Below are positions 26,500-35,050 of a stretch of DNA of 64,000 nucleotides, in pieces; positions within the stretch are counted from its first letter, which is position 1; the number at the start of each line of letters is the position of its first letter. A program made the position numbers and the translations under genes. Source of the DNA: CAZOJJ01 sp964580105. Its GTDB lineage: Bacteria > Bacteroidota > Rhodothermia > Rhodothermales > Rubricoccaceae. The notes below the pieces were generated by a model. It had not been told where the DNA came from, did no database searches, and saw nothing but the letters and a program-made list of their open reading frames with translations. The stretch lies in assembly GCA_964580105.1 (NCBI GenBank), contig CAZOJJ010000004.1, positions 1 to 64,000 on the forward strand, written 5' to 3'.

Positions 26500-27831
26500 A
26501 TGCCCTGGTACAAGAAGCTCCACTGGCAGATCATCCTCGGCCTCGTCCTCGGCCTCGTCTACGGCGTCGTCGCGGCGATCAACGGGTGGGGGGCCTTCAC
26601 CGACGACTGGATCGCGCCGTTCGGGACGATCTTCCTGAACGGCCTCAAGCTCATCGCGGTCCCGCTCGTGCTCGTCTCGCTCATCATGGGCGTGGCGAGC
26701 CTGAGCGACATCCGCAAGCTCTCGCGCATCGGCGGCAAGACCATCGGGATCTACCTCGCCACGACGGCCGTGGCCGTGACGCTCGGGCTGGTGCTCGTCA
26801 ACGTGGTGCAGCCGGGGAACGCCGTGCCGGAGGCGCTCCAGGCCGAACTCAGCGCGGCCTACTCCGGCGACGTCGCCTCGCGCCAGGCTGCCGCCGAGGC
26901 CGCCCAGAACCGCGGCCCGCTCCAGTTCCTCGTAGACCTCGTCCCGGACAACTTCTTCTTCTCCGCCTCCAACAACGGCAACATGCTCCAGGTGGTCTTC
27001 ATGGCCATCCTGGTCGGCATCGGGCTCATCCAGATTCCGCGCGAGAAGGCGGCCCCCGTGCTCGCCGTCATCGACGGCCTCAACGACCTGGTCATCCGGC
27101 TGGTGGACGTGATCATGCTGATCGCGCCGCTGGGCGTCTTCGCGCTGCTCGCCTCGACCATCACGCAGGTCGCCGGCGACGACCCCGACCGGGTGATCCG
27201 CCTCGTCGGCGCGCTCGGGGCGTACTCGGCCGTGGTGCTGGGCGGGCTCCTCCTGCACATGCTGCTGGTCTATCCGGCGCTGGTCAAGATGTTCACGCCG
27301 ATGGGCTTCCGGACGTTCTTCGCCGGCATCGCGCCGGCCCAGCTCGTGGCCTTCTCGACCTCGTCGAGCGGCGCCACGCTGCCGGTGACGATGGAGCGCT
27401 GCGAGGAGAAGCTCGGCGTTTCCGAGGAGGTGTCGAGCTTCGTGCTCCCCCTCGGCGCGACGATCAACATGGACGGGACGGCGCTCTACCAGGCCGTCGC
27501 CACGGTGTTCATCGCGCAGACGCTCGGCCTCGGCCTCGGCCTCGGCGCCCAGCTCACGATCATCCTGACGGCCGTGCTCGCCAGCATCGGGACGGCCGCC
27601 GTGCCGGGGGCCGGCATCATCATGCTCGTGATCATCCTGGAGGCCGTCGGCGTTCCCGCGGCGGGCATCGCGCTGATCCTCGGCGTGGACCGCATTCTCG
27701 ACATGTGCCGCACCGTCGTCAACGTCACCGGCGATTGCGCCGTGGCGACGGTGGTGGCGGCGTCCGAGGGCCAGCTCGGCCCGCCCCGCCTCGACGAGAC
27801 CGAAGACCAGATCCGCCTGTCGGTGGGCTGA
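26500..27831 (+). CDS. Dicarboxylate/amino acid:cation symporter (DAACS, GltP/DctA family)
   Basis: 443 residues, full family length. The helical hairpin 1 motif SSSGATLPVTMERCEE, the NMDG motif in GATINMDGTALYQAVATVF, hairpin 2 (ASIGTAAVPGAGIIM) and the last helix VDRILDMCRTVVNVTGDCAVATVV are all typical, so transport residues for Na+ and substrate are present. The Arg in DMCRT (the place equivalent to Arg447/Arg397 of glutamate and aspartate carriers) points to an acidic amino acid or C4-dicarboxylate. An extra loop of about 60 residues near residue 110-160 is longer than in E. coli GltP. Inner membrane. Own promoter predicted. Confidence 0.92.
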   Translation: MPWYKKLHWQIILGLVLGLVYGVVAAINGWGAFTDDWIAPFGTIFLNGLKLIAVPLVLVSLIMGVASLSDIRKLSRIGGKTIGIYLATTAVAVTLGLVLVNVVQPGNAVPEALQAELSAAYSGDVASRQAAAEAAQNRGPLQFLVDLVPDNFFFSASNNGNMLQVVFMAILVGIGLIQIPREKAAPVLAVIDGLNDLVIRLVDVIMLIAPLGVFALLASTITQVAGDDPDRVIRLVGALGAYSAVVLGGLLLHMLLVYPALVKMFTPMGFRTFFAGIAPAQLVAFSTSSSGATLPVTMERCEEKLGVSEEVSSFVLPLGATINMDGTALYQAVATVFIAQTLGLGLGLGAQLTIILTAVLASIGTAAVPGAGIIMLVIILEAVGVPAAGIALILGVDRILDMCRTVVNVTGDCAVATVVAASEGQLGPPRLDETEDQIRLSVG

Positions 27832-27851
27832 ACCGCACGAGGAGCCGAACC

Positions 27852-29435
27852 ATGCGCGCCATGAACGGGAAGGGGAGAAGCGGGCGGTTCGTCCGGGGGC
27901 TGCTGCTGGCGGCGCTCGCCGTCGGCGCCGTGCGCGCTCAGCCGGCGCCCGACGAGCCGCCGGTGACGTTCCGGACCGACGCCGTCCCGCCCTACGGCGC
28001 GATGGGCGTCGAGACGGCCGAGGGGCGGCGGCTCCTGGAGGAGGGCCGCGCGCTCATCCTCGCCTTCCGCCTCGACGAAGCCGAGGCCGCCTTCCACGCG
28101 CTCGACCGCGCCGAGCCGGGCAATCCGGCCGGGATCTACCACCGGGGCATGCTCGCCCTCTGGCGCGCGCTGATGAACGAGCGCGAGCCGTACTACGGCC
28201 GCTTCTTCGCCGTCAACGACACGCTCCAGGCCGTCGCCGAGGCGATGCCGGAGGGCCCCTGGAAGACCCACATCGAGGCGGATGCCGCCGCCTACCGGGC
28301 CATCATCTACGCCAAGCAGCGGCGGTACTCGAAGGCCGCCCTCGCCATGCGTGCGGCGTTCGGGCGCTACGAGGCCAACGTCCGCCGCCATCCCGACTTC
28401 TGGGAGTCGTACCGCGGCCTCGGGCTGAGCCACGTCGCCGTCGGGTCCGTGCCCCGGAAGTACCGCTGGGTGCTGCGTCTCTTCGGCTACGGCGGGACGG
28501 TGCAGCAGGGGATCGAGGAGCTGGAGCTGGCACTCCGCAACAGCGCGTACAGCCGCGAGGAGGCCGCGCTCTACCTCGCCGTGGTGGACGCGCTGCTGAA
28601 CGAGCGGAAGGGCGGGGCCATCCGCTACGTCGAGGCGCTCTACGAGGCCTACCCCGAGAGCCCCATGCCGGCCTACCTCTACGCCTTCCTCCTCCTCGAC
28701 GCCCGCCGCGCCGAGGCCGCCGAGGCCGTTCTCCGCGACGCCCTCCGCCTCCAGGAGCCCGACGCCGTCACCGACATCCCGTACATCGACTTCTACCTCG
28801 GCGAGGCGCTCTTCCGCCAGAACCGCTTCGAGGAGGCGATTCCCTTCCTGGAACGCTACACCCGCTCGTACCGGGGCTCGGCGCTCATCGCCCAGGGCTA
28901 CCTCTACACCGGCCTCGCCTACGAGATGACCGGCGACCGCGACCGCGCCGAGGCCGCCTACCGCCGCATCCGGTCCGATCACGACTACGACGCGGACGAG
29001 GCCGCCCAGCGCCGCGCCGAGCAGCTCCTCGAACGGCCCCTGACGGAGACCGAGCGTACGCTCCTCCTCGGCCAGAACCTCTACGACGGTGGGCGCGACC
29101 GCGAGGCCATCACGACACTCCAGCCCGTCCTGACCAGTTCCAGCGTGGAGGACGTGCAGCGCGCCGAGGCGGCCTACCGCTCCGGACGCGCCTACCAGTC
29201 GCTCCAGAACTGGGACGAGGCGCTCCGCCACTACCGCATCGCCGTCGAGCGGCCGGGCGACCCGCTGGCGAAGTGGGGGCCGTGGAGCCAGCTCTACATC
29301 GGCGAGGTCTACGAAGCCTTGGGCGACCGGGACGCCGCCCGTGCCGCCTACCGCGCCGCGCTCGACAACGAAACCGAGTTCGACTACAACCAGGCGCTGG
29401 AGCAGCGCGCCCGGACGGCCCTCGGCCGGCTCTGA
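27852..29435 (+). CDS. Exported TPR-repeat protein
   Basis: 527 residues: a signal peptide (VRGLLLAALAVGAVRAQ), then helices in TPR pairs over the whole length, clearest at about 300-340 (YIDFYLGEALFRQNRFEEAI), 350-380 (GYLYTGLAYEMTGDRDRAEAAYRRI) and 440-510. Likely periplasmic; a protein-binding scaffold by fold, partner unknown. The ATG at 27852 has GAGGAG 8 bp upstream; it follows the symporter gene by 20 bp, so co-transcription is likely. Confidence 0.75.
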   Translation: MRAMNGKGRSGRFVRGLLLAALAVGAVRAQPAPDEPPVTFRTDAVPPYGAMGVETAEGRRLLEEGRALILAFRLDEAEAAFHALDRAEPGNPAGIYHRGMLALWRALMNEREPYYGRFFAVNDTLQAVAEAMPEGPWKTHIEADAAAYRAIIYAKQRRYSKAALAMRAAFGRYEANVRRHPDFWESYRGLGLSHVAVGSVPRKYRWVLRLFGYGGTVQQGIEELELALRNSAYSREEAALYLAVVDALLNERKGGAIRYVEALYEAYPESPMPAYLYAFLLLDARRAEAAEAVLRDALRLQEPDAVTDIPYIDFYLGEALFRQNRFEEAIPFLERYTRSYRGSALIAQGYLYTGLAYEMTGDRDRAEAAYRRIRSDHDYDADEAAQRRAEQLLERPLTETERTLLLGQNLYDGGRDREAITTLQPVLTSSSVEDVQRAEAAYRSGRAYQSLQNWDEALRHYRIAVERPGDPLAKWGPWSQLYIGEVYEALGDRDAARAAYRAALDNETEFDYNQALEQRARTALGRL

Positions 29436-29452
29436 GGGCGCGGCGTCCCGGC

Positions 29453-29483
29453 TTGCGGCGCGGTCCGACTGCCGGTAGGTTTC
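29453..29483 (+). promoter_or_regulatory. Predicted promoter of the exported metalloprotease gene
   Basis: CTTG ending at 29455, 20 bp, then TAGGTTTC at 29476-29483, again the TTG-N20-TAnnTTxx layout. Leader about 15 nt to the ATG at 29504. Confidence 0.5.
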
Positions 29484-29503
29484 GCCACCCCAATCGCTCC
29501 TCC

Positions 29504-30835
29504 ATGCGTTCTTCCGCCCCGCCCCGCCCCTTCCGCTTCGCGAGGCCCTTCGGGGCGTTTGCCTTCCTGGCGCTGATCCTCGGCCCGGCCTCCGCCCAGG
29601 ACGGCGTGCTCGGCGAGGGGCCGGTGCTCATCTGGGAGTACCCCGCGCCGACTTCGGGCGCGGCGGCGGCCCACGACCACCCCCCGGTCTCCCCGCTCGG
29701 CGCCTACGGCCGGACCGGCGCGGCGGCGGCCACCTTCGAGGTGACCTACACCGACTTCCCGCCCAACGCCGAGGCGGCCTTCCAGACGGCCGTGGACCTG
29801 TGGGCGCAGTTCATCGAGTCGGACGTGCCGATCACGATCGAGGCCACGTGGGCGCCGCTCGGAACGAACGTCCTCGGTTCTGCCGGCCCTCTCGTCGTTC
29901 GCGACTTCAACCGGGCGCCCGTGAGCGGGACGTGGTACCCCCTCGCCCTCGCCAACGCCCTCGCCGGGCGCGACCTCGCGCCGGACAAGCCCGACATCAC
30001 GGCCACCTTCAGCAGCACGTTCGAGCGCTGGTACTTCGGCACCGACGGCCTGCCGCCCTCGGACCAGGTGGACCTCGTGACCATCGTGCTCCACGAGATC
30101 GGCCACGGCCTCGGCTTCATCGGCTCCTTCGACGTCAACGGCAACGAGGGGGTCTACGGGCTCCCCAGTGAGCGGGACGACCCGCACCCGTTCATCTACG
30201 ACCGCTTCGCCCGGGACGCGCAGGGACGCTCGCTCCTCAACCCGTCGGTCTACCCGTTCGGTGGGCCGGAGCTGGCAGCCGTCCTCCAGGAGGACGCCTT
30301 CCTCGGCGGTCCTCTCGCCACCCTCGCCCACGGCACGCCGGTGCGCCTTCACATCCCCCAGACCTGGTCGGACGGTACGTCGTATTCCCACCTCGACGAG
30401 ACCACGTTTCCGAGAGGGACGGAGGGCGCGCTCATGACGCCGTTCATCAACAACGGCGAGGTGCTCCGCTCGCCGGGAGCCGTCGTCTGCGGCGCCTTCG
30501 CCGACTTCGGCTGGTCGCTCGCACCGGCCTGCGAGGACCTCCTCCCGGACGAGATGCCGAACCCGCTGCCCGACGGCTTTGCGCTCACCGTCGCAGGGTG
30601 GAATCCCTTCCGCACCGCCACGACGCTCGACCTGCGCGTGGAGACCGGGCAGAACGTGGAGGTGCGCGTGTTCGACGCGGCCGGGCGGCGACTCCGGACC
30701 GAAACGGGCTTCGCCGATGCCGGCGTGCCGTTCCTGATTCCCATCGAAGGGGGCGATCTGCCTTCCGGTGTCTACTTCGTGCAGGTCGTCGGCCAGACGT
30801 TCACGACGACGCAGGCGGTCACCCGTATCCGGTAG
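29504..30835 (+). CDS. T9SS-exported zinc metalloprotease (HEIGHGLGF)
   Basis: 443 residues. A signal peptide ends at GPASAQ. The zinc motif H197-E-I-G-H201-G-L-G-F with a third ligand candidate in a downstream segment is metzincin-like; a met-turn may be ALMTPFINN. The peptidase domain spans about 70-340, containing one likely disulfide (C at VVCGAF and PACEDL). The last 80 residues are a T9SS sorting domain (WNPFRTATTLDLRV, VFDAAGRRLRT, LPSGVYFVQVV). It should be exported through the PorU/PorV system and act outside the cell. The ATG at 29504 directly precedes the signal peptide and sits behind its own promoter. Confidence 0.85.
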   Translation: MRSSAPPRPFRFARPFGAFAFLALILGPASAQDGVLGEGPVLIWEYPAPTSGAAAAHDHPPVSPLGAYGRTGAAAATFEVTYTDFPPNAEAAFQTAVDLWAQFIESDVPITIEATWAPLGTNVLGSAGPLVVRDFNRAPVSGTWYPLALANALAGRDLAPDKPDITATFSSTFERWYFGTDGLPPSDQVDLVTIVLHEIGHGLGFIGSFDVNGNEGVYGLPSERDDPHPFIYDRFARDAQGRSLLNPSVYPFGGPELAAVLQEDAFLGGPLATLAHGTPVRLHIPQTWSDGTSYSHLDETTFPRGTEGALMTPFINNGEVLRSPGAVVCGAFADFGWSLAPACEDLLPDEMPNPLPDGFALTVAGWNPFRTATTLDLRVETGQNVEVRVFDAAGRRLRTETGFADAGVPFLIPIEGGDLPSGVYFVQVVGQTFTTTQAVTRIR

Positions 30836-30841
30836 CCGGTC

Positions 30842-31336
30842 GTGCGCTTTCCTCTCGCCCTCCTCGTTGTTCTGCTCCTCGCGCTCACCGGCTGTGCCCG
30901 GGAGGAGCCACCGGCGACGCCCACCGTCTGGCGCGTGCACCGCGCCGAGGCGGCCGAGGGCCACCCCGCCGAGGTCATGCTCACCCGCACCGCCGAGGGG
31001 GCGGCCCCGCCCCGCCTCGTCATCGGCTGCCTCGACGAAGCGACGAGCGCATACGTCGAGTGGGGGAGGCGACTGGGAGAGGGGCCGGTGTCCGTCGTCC
31101 TCCGCCTCGGGGACGGCGCCGAGCAGGCTGCCGAGTGGGTCGCGTCGGCGGACGGTGAGGCGGTGGGGCTCTGGGCCGACAGCGTGAGCGTGCCGTTCGT
31201 CCGCTCACTCGTCGGCCCGCCGTCGCTCCACGTTCGCACGGCCGACGCACGTGGCGAACCGCTGGACGCCACGTTTGCGCTGAACGGCCTGGGCGACCTC
31301 GTGGGCGAGGTCGCGACCCTCTGCGCCTGGCCGTGA
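30842..31336 (+). CDS. Small lipoprotein of unknown function
   Basis: 164 residues starting with GTG, with a lipoprotein signal peptide and lipobox LTGC (Cys about residue 19). The mature part is small, has two further Cys (one in VIGCLDEATS, one in ATLCAWP) and a late segment FALNGLGDLVGEVATLCAW that resembles the C-terminal motif of VasI/invasion-associated proteins. Function unknown. It follows the metalloprotease by 6 bp, so both are probably in one transcript. Confidence 0.65.
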   Translation: MRFPLALLVVLLLALTGCAREEPPATPTVWRVHRAEAAEGHPAEVMLTRTAEGAAPPRLVIGCLDEATSAYVEWGRRLGEGPVSVVLRLGDGAEQAAEWVASADGEAVGLWADSVSVPFVRSLVGPPSLHVRTADARGEPLDATFALNGLGDLVGEVATLCAWP

Positions 31337-31372
31337 CGGCCGTCGCAGCTACGCCACGCCAGTCGCAGGTCG

Positions 31373-31867
31373 TCAGGGGCGGAGCCAGCGTTGCATGGCC
31401 GGGAACGGCTCCGCGCCGGCTTCGGCCGCGCGCTCGGGATCGAGCGTCAGCCCCATCCACTGGAGCAGCGGGGCGCCGATGTACCGCCCTGCGCTGAAGT
31501 TCTCGATGAGCGCGTCCGACCCGCCCTGGTAGCCGTCCGCGTGGAAGACGACGGCGGGATCGAGGCCGAGGTGGACGAGCGCCGCCCACGACCACGCGAT
31601 GGCGGCCATCTCCTCACCCGGCCCGCCCGCCCCCACGTCGCCGTCGAGCGTGGCGCGCACCTCGGGCGCGGCGACGGCGAGGTGGCCCGCCTCGTGGAGG
31701 AGGTCGCCGGGGTGGGTGAGCCGGTCCGGGTCCACGCGCAGCGCACCCCGCTCGATGCGCACGCCCGGCAGAAACGTGGGCGCGTCCAGCGGCCCGAACG
31801 ACACGGGAAGGCCGACCGACTCGATGAACGCGACGATCGTCGGGAGCGGGTCGGGCGAAGCGGACAC
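31373..31867 (-). CDS. Conserved HEAGH-motif protein
   Basis: About 164 residues, cytoplasmic. Contains LLHEAGHLAVAAP, an HExxH motif, followed by a Glu-rich helix (GPGEEMAAIAWSWAA) that may supply the third metal ligand; the C-terminal half (FSAGRYIGAPLLQWMGL) is conserved-looking but not recognised. The GTG at 31867 is preferred because a TACCTTCC -7 box lies 24-31 bp upstream; an ATG at 31948 would start before that box and add 27 residues of low-complexity sequence. It runs convergent with the lipoprotein gene. Whether it is a peptidase is not known. Confidence 0.6.
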   Translation of the reverse strand: MSASPDPLPTIVAFIESVGLPVSFGPLDAPTFLPGVRIERGALRVDPDRLTHPGDLLHEAGHLAVAAPEVRATLDGDVGAGGPGEEMAAIAWSWAALVHLGLDPAVVFHADGYQGGSDALIENFSAGRYIGAPLLQWMGLTLDPERAAEAGAEPFPAMQRWLRP

Positions 31868-31890
31868 GGGCGAGGAAGGCGATCTGCGCG

Positions 31891-31898
31891 GGAAGGTA
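31891..31898 (-). promoter_or_regulatory. Predicted -7 box of the HEAGH gene
   Basis: TACCTTCC on the minus strand, the same -7 sequence as seen before porV. It decides the start choice of the gene that follows; no clear -33 TTG is present. Confidence 0.3.
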
Positions 31899-31960
31899 GC
31901 CACGCGGTTCGGGTGGATCGCTCCTCCCATGCGGGCTGTATCCGCCATCTCCCCGTCGGC

Positions 31961-32371
31961 TCAGGCGGGTGCCGCGAGGGGTTGCTCGTGGGGAGATGCA
32001 CCGCCTCCTTCTCCCCATCGTAGCGGAAGGGGGCCCGGCTGCGGGAACGAACCGAGGGAGCACGTCTGCTTGCGGTAGGCGCACTCGGTGCGGATGATGG
32101 CCTCCTCTACCTCCTCGATGTGCCGATGGAGCGCAGCCGTGTCGCAGCCCTTGAGATCGGCCAGGGCGCGGAGGCGCGTCCGCAGCCGAATAAGCTGATG
32201 CATGCTTTCTCGGAGGGCGTGGCAGTCCTGTGTGAAGGGAGTGGGGAGGATCAGGATGAGGCTCATGCTTGGCGGTTCCTCGGCGGCGTGAGCGAGTATA
32301 TCATCCTGTAAATAGGTACCGTACCAGGGGGCACTGAGATTGGAGCGAACCCTTAGGAGCAATTCGGTCAT
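31961..32371 (-). CDS. Possible small coiled-coil protein, doubtful
   Basis: An ORF of 136 residues (ATG at 32371; a second ATG at 32266 would give 101). The middle (RTRLRALADLKGCDTAALHR, HIEEVEEAIIRTE) could form a helix pair, and codon and base use differ from the window. The last 30 residues (GPLPLRWGEGGG) are the kind of sequence obtained by reading through an intergenic repeat. Not recognised; it may be a remnant of transferred DNA rather than a working gene. Confidence 0.25.
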   Translation of the reverse strand: MTELLLRVRSNLSAPWYGTYLQDDILAHAAEEPPSMSLILILPTPFTQDCHALRESMHQLIRLRTRLRALADLKGCDTAALHRHIEEVEEAIIRTECAYRKQTCSLGSFPQPGPLPLRWGEGGGASPHEQPLAAPA

Positions 32372-32488
32372 CTGCACATATTGAAACGGTGTCGTTACAC
32401 CGGGGAAGGGTGACGCGCGAACGCCGGGCTTCTTGCTCGGCGGCGGCGGAATGAGCGACTCCGCCGGTCCGGTTGGTCGGGAGGCCCC

Positions 32489-32519
32489 TTGACCGCGGAG
32501 GAGTTCCTCGCTAGGTTCC
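32489..32519 (+). promoter_or_regulatory. Promoter at the left end of the sugar region
   Basis: CTTG ending at 32491, 20 bp, then TAGGTTCC at 32512-32519. The palindromic operator begins 6 bp after the -7 box, covering the predicted transcription start. Confidence 0.55.
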
Positions 32520-32524
32520 CGGCA

Positions 32525-32540
32525 GCGCAAACGTTTGCGC
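32525..32540. promoter_or_regulatory. LacI-family operator, copy 1
   Basis: A perfect 16-bp palindrome, GCGCAAACGTTTGCGC, with the central CG typical of LacI/GalR-family sites. Located on the +1 region of the promoter at 32489-32519, 25 bp before the ATG of the propeller gene, a place where a bound repressor would block initiation. The same core occurs three more times in the window, and the regulator gene lies 2.5 kb downstream. Confidence 0.75.
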
Positions 32541-32564
32541 AGATCGCCCTGCCTCTCCTGCGTC

Positions 32565-33494
32565 ATGGAACTCGTCGTAGCGAACGCCACCTTCGAGTGG
32601 GTCCCCGGGTGGGGCTCGCTGCCGGACGCGCCCGGCGTGCGGGAGAACGGGCGGACCCACGGCATCGCCGTCACGGCCGACGGGCGCGTCGTCGTCTGCC
32701 GCCAGGCCGATCGCGCCGTCGTCGTGCTGGAGCCGGACGGCGCGTGTGCGGACGCCTGGGGCGACCGCTTCGCCGGGGCCCACGGCCTCACGCTCGTGGA
32801 GGAGGACGGCGAGGAGCGCCTCTGGCTCACCGACGAGCATTCCGGCGAGGTGGCCCAACTCACCCTCAGCGGTGAGACCGTCCGCCGGCTCGACCCGCCG
32901 GGGCACCCGGCCTACGGCACGGAGCGCTACGCGCCGACGTGGGTGGCCGTCCACGAGCCGCGCCACGGCGGCGACGGCGCCGTCTGGGTGGCCGACGGCT
33001 ACGGCGCCAACCTGGTCCACCGCTACGACGCCGACGGCCGCTACCTCGGCAGCCTCACCGGCGAGGAAGGCGCGGGCGCGTTCGACTGCCCCCACGCCGT
33101 CTGGGTGGACACCCGCCGCGCCGAACCCGAACTCTACGTCGCCGACCGGGGCAACCGGCGGCTCCAGGTCTACGACCTCGGCGGCGGCTACAAGCGGACG
33201 GTGGGGGAGGGCGTGCTCGAATGCCCCTGCGCCGGCGTTCGCTATGGAGACGGCCTGCTCGTGCCCGAGCTTTGCGCCCGCCTCACCCTCCTCGACGCCG
33301 ACGACCGGCTCGTCGGGTACCTGGGCCGGAACGAGGCCGCGTGCGCGCTCCCCGGCTGGCCCGAGGTCGCCCCCGAGCAGATCCGCGCCGGCCTCTTCAA
33401 CAGTCCCCACTCGGCCGCGGCCGACGCCGACGGCAACCTCTACGTCGTCGAATGGATCGTCGGCGGCCGGCTCACCAAGCTGGCGCGGTGCTGA
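32565..33494 (+). CDS. Cytoplasmic NHL/SMP-30-like six-bladed propeller protein
   Basis: 309 residues without signal peptide. Six NHL-like blades can be followed: THGIAVTADGRVVVCRQAD, AHGLTLVEEDGEERLWLTDE, THVAVH-type blade with AVWVADGYGANLVHRYD, CPHAVWVDTRRAEPELYVAD, a Cys-containing blade (CPCAGVRYGDGLLVPE) and SPHSAAADADGNLYVVEW. NHL propellers include gluconolactonase-like enzymes and peptidyl-amidating lyases; metal ligands of those are not obvious here. As first gene behind the operator it is probably the lead gene of the sugar region; a sugar-lactonase role is a possibility only. Confidence 0.7.
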   Translation: MELVVANATFEWVPGWGSLPDAPGVRENGRTHGIAVTADGRVVVCRQADRAVVVLEPDGACADAWGDRFAGAHGLTLVEEDGEERLWLTDEHSGEVAQLTLSGETVRRLDPPGHPAYGTERYAPTWVAVHEPRHGGDGAVWVADGYGANLVHRYDADGRYLGSLTGEEGAGAFDCPHAVWVDTRRAEPELYVADRGNRRLQVYDLGGGYKRTVGEGVLECPCAGVRYGDGLLVPELCARLTLLDADDRLVGYLGRNEAACALPGWPEVAPEQIRAGLFNSPHSAAADADGNLYVVEWIVGGRLTKLARC

Positions 33495-33544
33495 ACACCT
33501 CGGCGCCCTCCCAGCCTTTCCTCACGCCTCCACCGGAGTTTGCC

Positions 33545-34300
33545 ATGATCACGCACGCCACCCCCGTCGTCACCGACGAGCACAAGCGGCAGTACCAGGA
33601 GCAGGGCTTCTTCATCCTTCCCGGCGTCATCCCGGACGAAGACCTCGAAATGGTGCGCCGCCACTGCGCCGAGCTCATCGCCGAGCAGGACGCCGAGATG
33701 GACCGCCTCGGCACCGACACCCTCAACCTCAGCCGCCGCAACAGCCGCTACTTCGTCTTTCTTGCCTACAAAGACCGCCCGGAGCTCGGCGCGTTCATCT
33801 TCAACGACCTGCTGGCGGAGGTCTGCCGCGCCACCGTCGGGGATACGGCGTACCTCTTCTGGGAGCAGTTCGTCGTCAAGGGGACGGACAAGAAGGGAGC
33901 CGCCTTCGGATGGCACCAGGACGCCGGCTACGTCGACGGCCCGCCCGTGCCCTACGTCAACGCCTGGATCCCCCTCGACGACGTGAACGAGGAGAACGGG
34001 ACGGTCTACCTCCTGCCGTACGAGCGGGCCGGCACGCGCGAGAAGGTCGAGCACACGGTGATGGAGAACGGCGACCGCGAGGGGTACTTCGGCGACGACC
34101 CCGGCATCCCGGCCAACTGCCCCGCCGGCTCCATCGTCGTCTTCTCCAGCACGACGTTCCACCGCTCCGGCGCCAACGCGACCGACCGGCTGCGCCGCGC
34201 CTACGCCCTCCAGTACTCGTCGGCCCCCGTGCTGGAGCCCGACGGCTCGCTGAAGGGGCTCGCCGAGCCGTTCCTCGTAGACGGCCAGCGCGTCCGCTAG
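33545..34300 (+). CDS. Phytanoyl-CoA dioxygenase (PhyH) family enzyme
   Basis: 251 residues. Fe(II)/2-oxoglutarate site is complete: H124 and D126 in GWHQDAGY and H206 in TTFHRSGANATDRLRRAY, the latter also giving the 2-oxoglutarate-binding Arg. The N-terminus (YQEQGFFILPGVIPDEDLEMVRRH) is the usual PhyH opening. Members hydroxylate or demethylate many small molecules; in carbohydrate clusters of marine bacteria the substrate is not known. Cytoplasmic. It lies 50 bp after the propeller gene in the same direction. Confidence 0.88.
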   Translation: MITHATPVVTDEHKRQYQEQGFFILPGVIPDEDLEMVRRHCAELIAEQDAEMDRLGTDTLNLSRRNSRYFVFLAYKDRPELGAFIFNDLLAEVCRATVGDTAYLFWEQFVVKGTDKKGAAFGWHQDAGYVDGPPVPYVNAWIPLDDVNEENGTVYLLPYERAGTREKVEHTVMENGDREGYFGDDPGIPANCPAGSIVVFSSTTFHRSGANATDRLRRAYALQYSSAPVLEPDGSLKGLAEPFLVDGQRVR

Positions 34301-34315
34301 AGAACGCGGAGACAG

Positions 34316-34365
34316 GGAGCGCCCGGGAGAGGGGGCAGGCCGATCCGCTGCGCCCTCTCCGCTCC
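34316..34365 (+). repeat. Purine/pyrimidine intergenic hairpin A
   Basis: GGAGC (34316-34320) and GGAGAGGG (34326-34333) pair with CCCTCTCC (34353-34360) and GCTCC (34361-34365). It lies between the PhyH and lyxose isomerase genes, in a purine-rich then pyrimidine-rich stretch like those at 41646 and 48883. Confidence 0.55.
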
Positions 34366-34416
34366 TCCTTTCTTCCGGCCCTCCACGCCTCCTTCCCTCC
34401 TCTCGCCCCGACGCCC

Positions 34417-34962
34417 ATGCTGACGCGCCACGACCACGAACGCGCCCAGGCCCGCGCCGCCGAGGCGCTCGCCGAGGCCGGCATCGCCCTGACCGACGCC
34501 GAGCGTGCGGCCATCGAGGTGGCCGACTTCGGCCTCGACGACCTCGACCGCACCGGCCTCGAACTCGTCGTCTACGAGAACAACGACCGCTATTGCGCCA
34601 AGGAACTCGTGCTCTTCCCGCGCCAGACTTGCCCCGAGCATCGCCATCCCCCGGTGGGCGACGACCCCGGCAAGCGCGAGACGTTCCGGTGCCGGCGCGG
34701 CGTCGTCTGGCTCTACGTCGAGGGCGAGCCGGCGGCGTCGCCGAAGGCGCGCGTGCCGGAAGGCGACGAGGCATACTACACCGTCTTCCACGAGGTCGAA
34801 CTCCGGCCCGGCGACCAGTACACCATCCCGCCGAACACGCTCCACTGGTTCCAGGCCGGCGACGAAGGCGCCATCGTATCCGAGTTCTCCAGCACGAGCC
34901 GCGACGAGTTCGACGTCTTCACCGACCCCCGCATCCGACGGATTCCCGAGGTCGCCGATTAG
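34417..34962 (+). CDS. D-lyxose ketol-isomerase (cupin type)
   Basis: 181 residues, the usual length of the family. The cupin metal site shows as CPEHRHPPVGDDPGKRETFRC (two His, a Lys-x-Glu and following strand) and a late LHWFQAGDEGAIVSEFSS strand with His. Such enzymes convert D-lyxose to D-xylulose and D-mannose to D-fructose. The N-terminal helices (ALAEAGIALTDAERAAIEVADFGL) are also typical. Cytoplasmic; 116 bp behind the PhyH gene with a hairpin in between, then 88 bp to the LacI gene. Its presence suggests that an unusual pentose or mannose enters the pathway. Confidence 0.85.
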   Translation: MLTRHDHERAQARAAEALAEAGIALTDAERAAIEVADFGLDDLDRTGLELVVYENNDRYCAKELVLFPRQTCPEHRHPPVGDDPGKRETFRCRRGVVWLYVEGEPAASPKARVPEGDEAYYTVFHEVELRPGDQYTIPPNTLHWFQAGDEGAIVSEFSSTSRDEFDVFTDPRIRRIPEVAD

Positions 34963-35050
34963 CGGGAGGGGAGAGGGAGCACGCGCAAAAATCCGAGTCG
35001 CTCGTCCTCCCCCTTTCACCCATGCCCCCTTTCGTCTGTTCTTACGCGCC

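Larger units (their letters stand above)
31899..32564 (+). other. Divergent intergenic region, lower GC, with possible small gene and regulated promoter
   Basis: About 665 bp between the divergent HEAGH and propeller genes. 31985-32040 contains a purine/pyrimidine hairpin (TGGGGAGA at 31989 pairs with TCTCCCCA at 32010). 32080-32430 is clearly less GC-rich than the rest of the window and holds a doubtful small minus-strand ORF. The right end holds the promoter and operator of the sugar region. Confidence 0.6.

Noticed and set aside
34980..34995. Extra operator half-site (ACGCGCAAAAATCC) before the LacI gene
   Set aside because: Only the left half matches and the right half is absent; too weak to call autoregulation.
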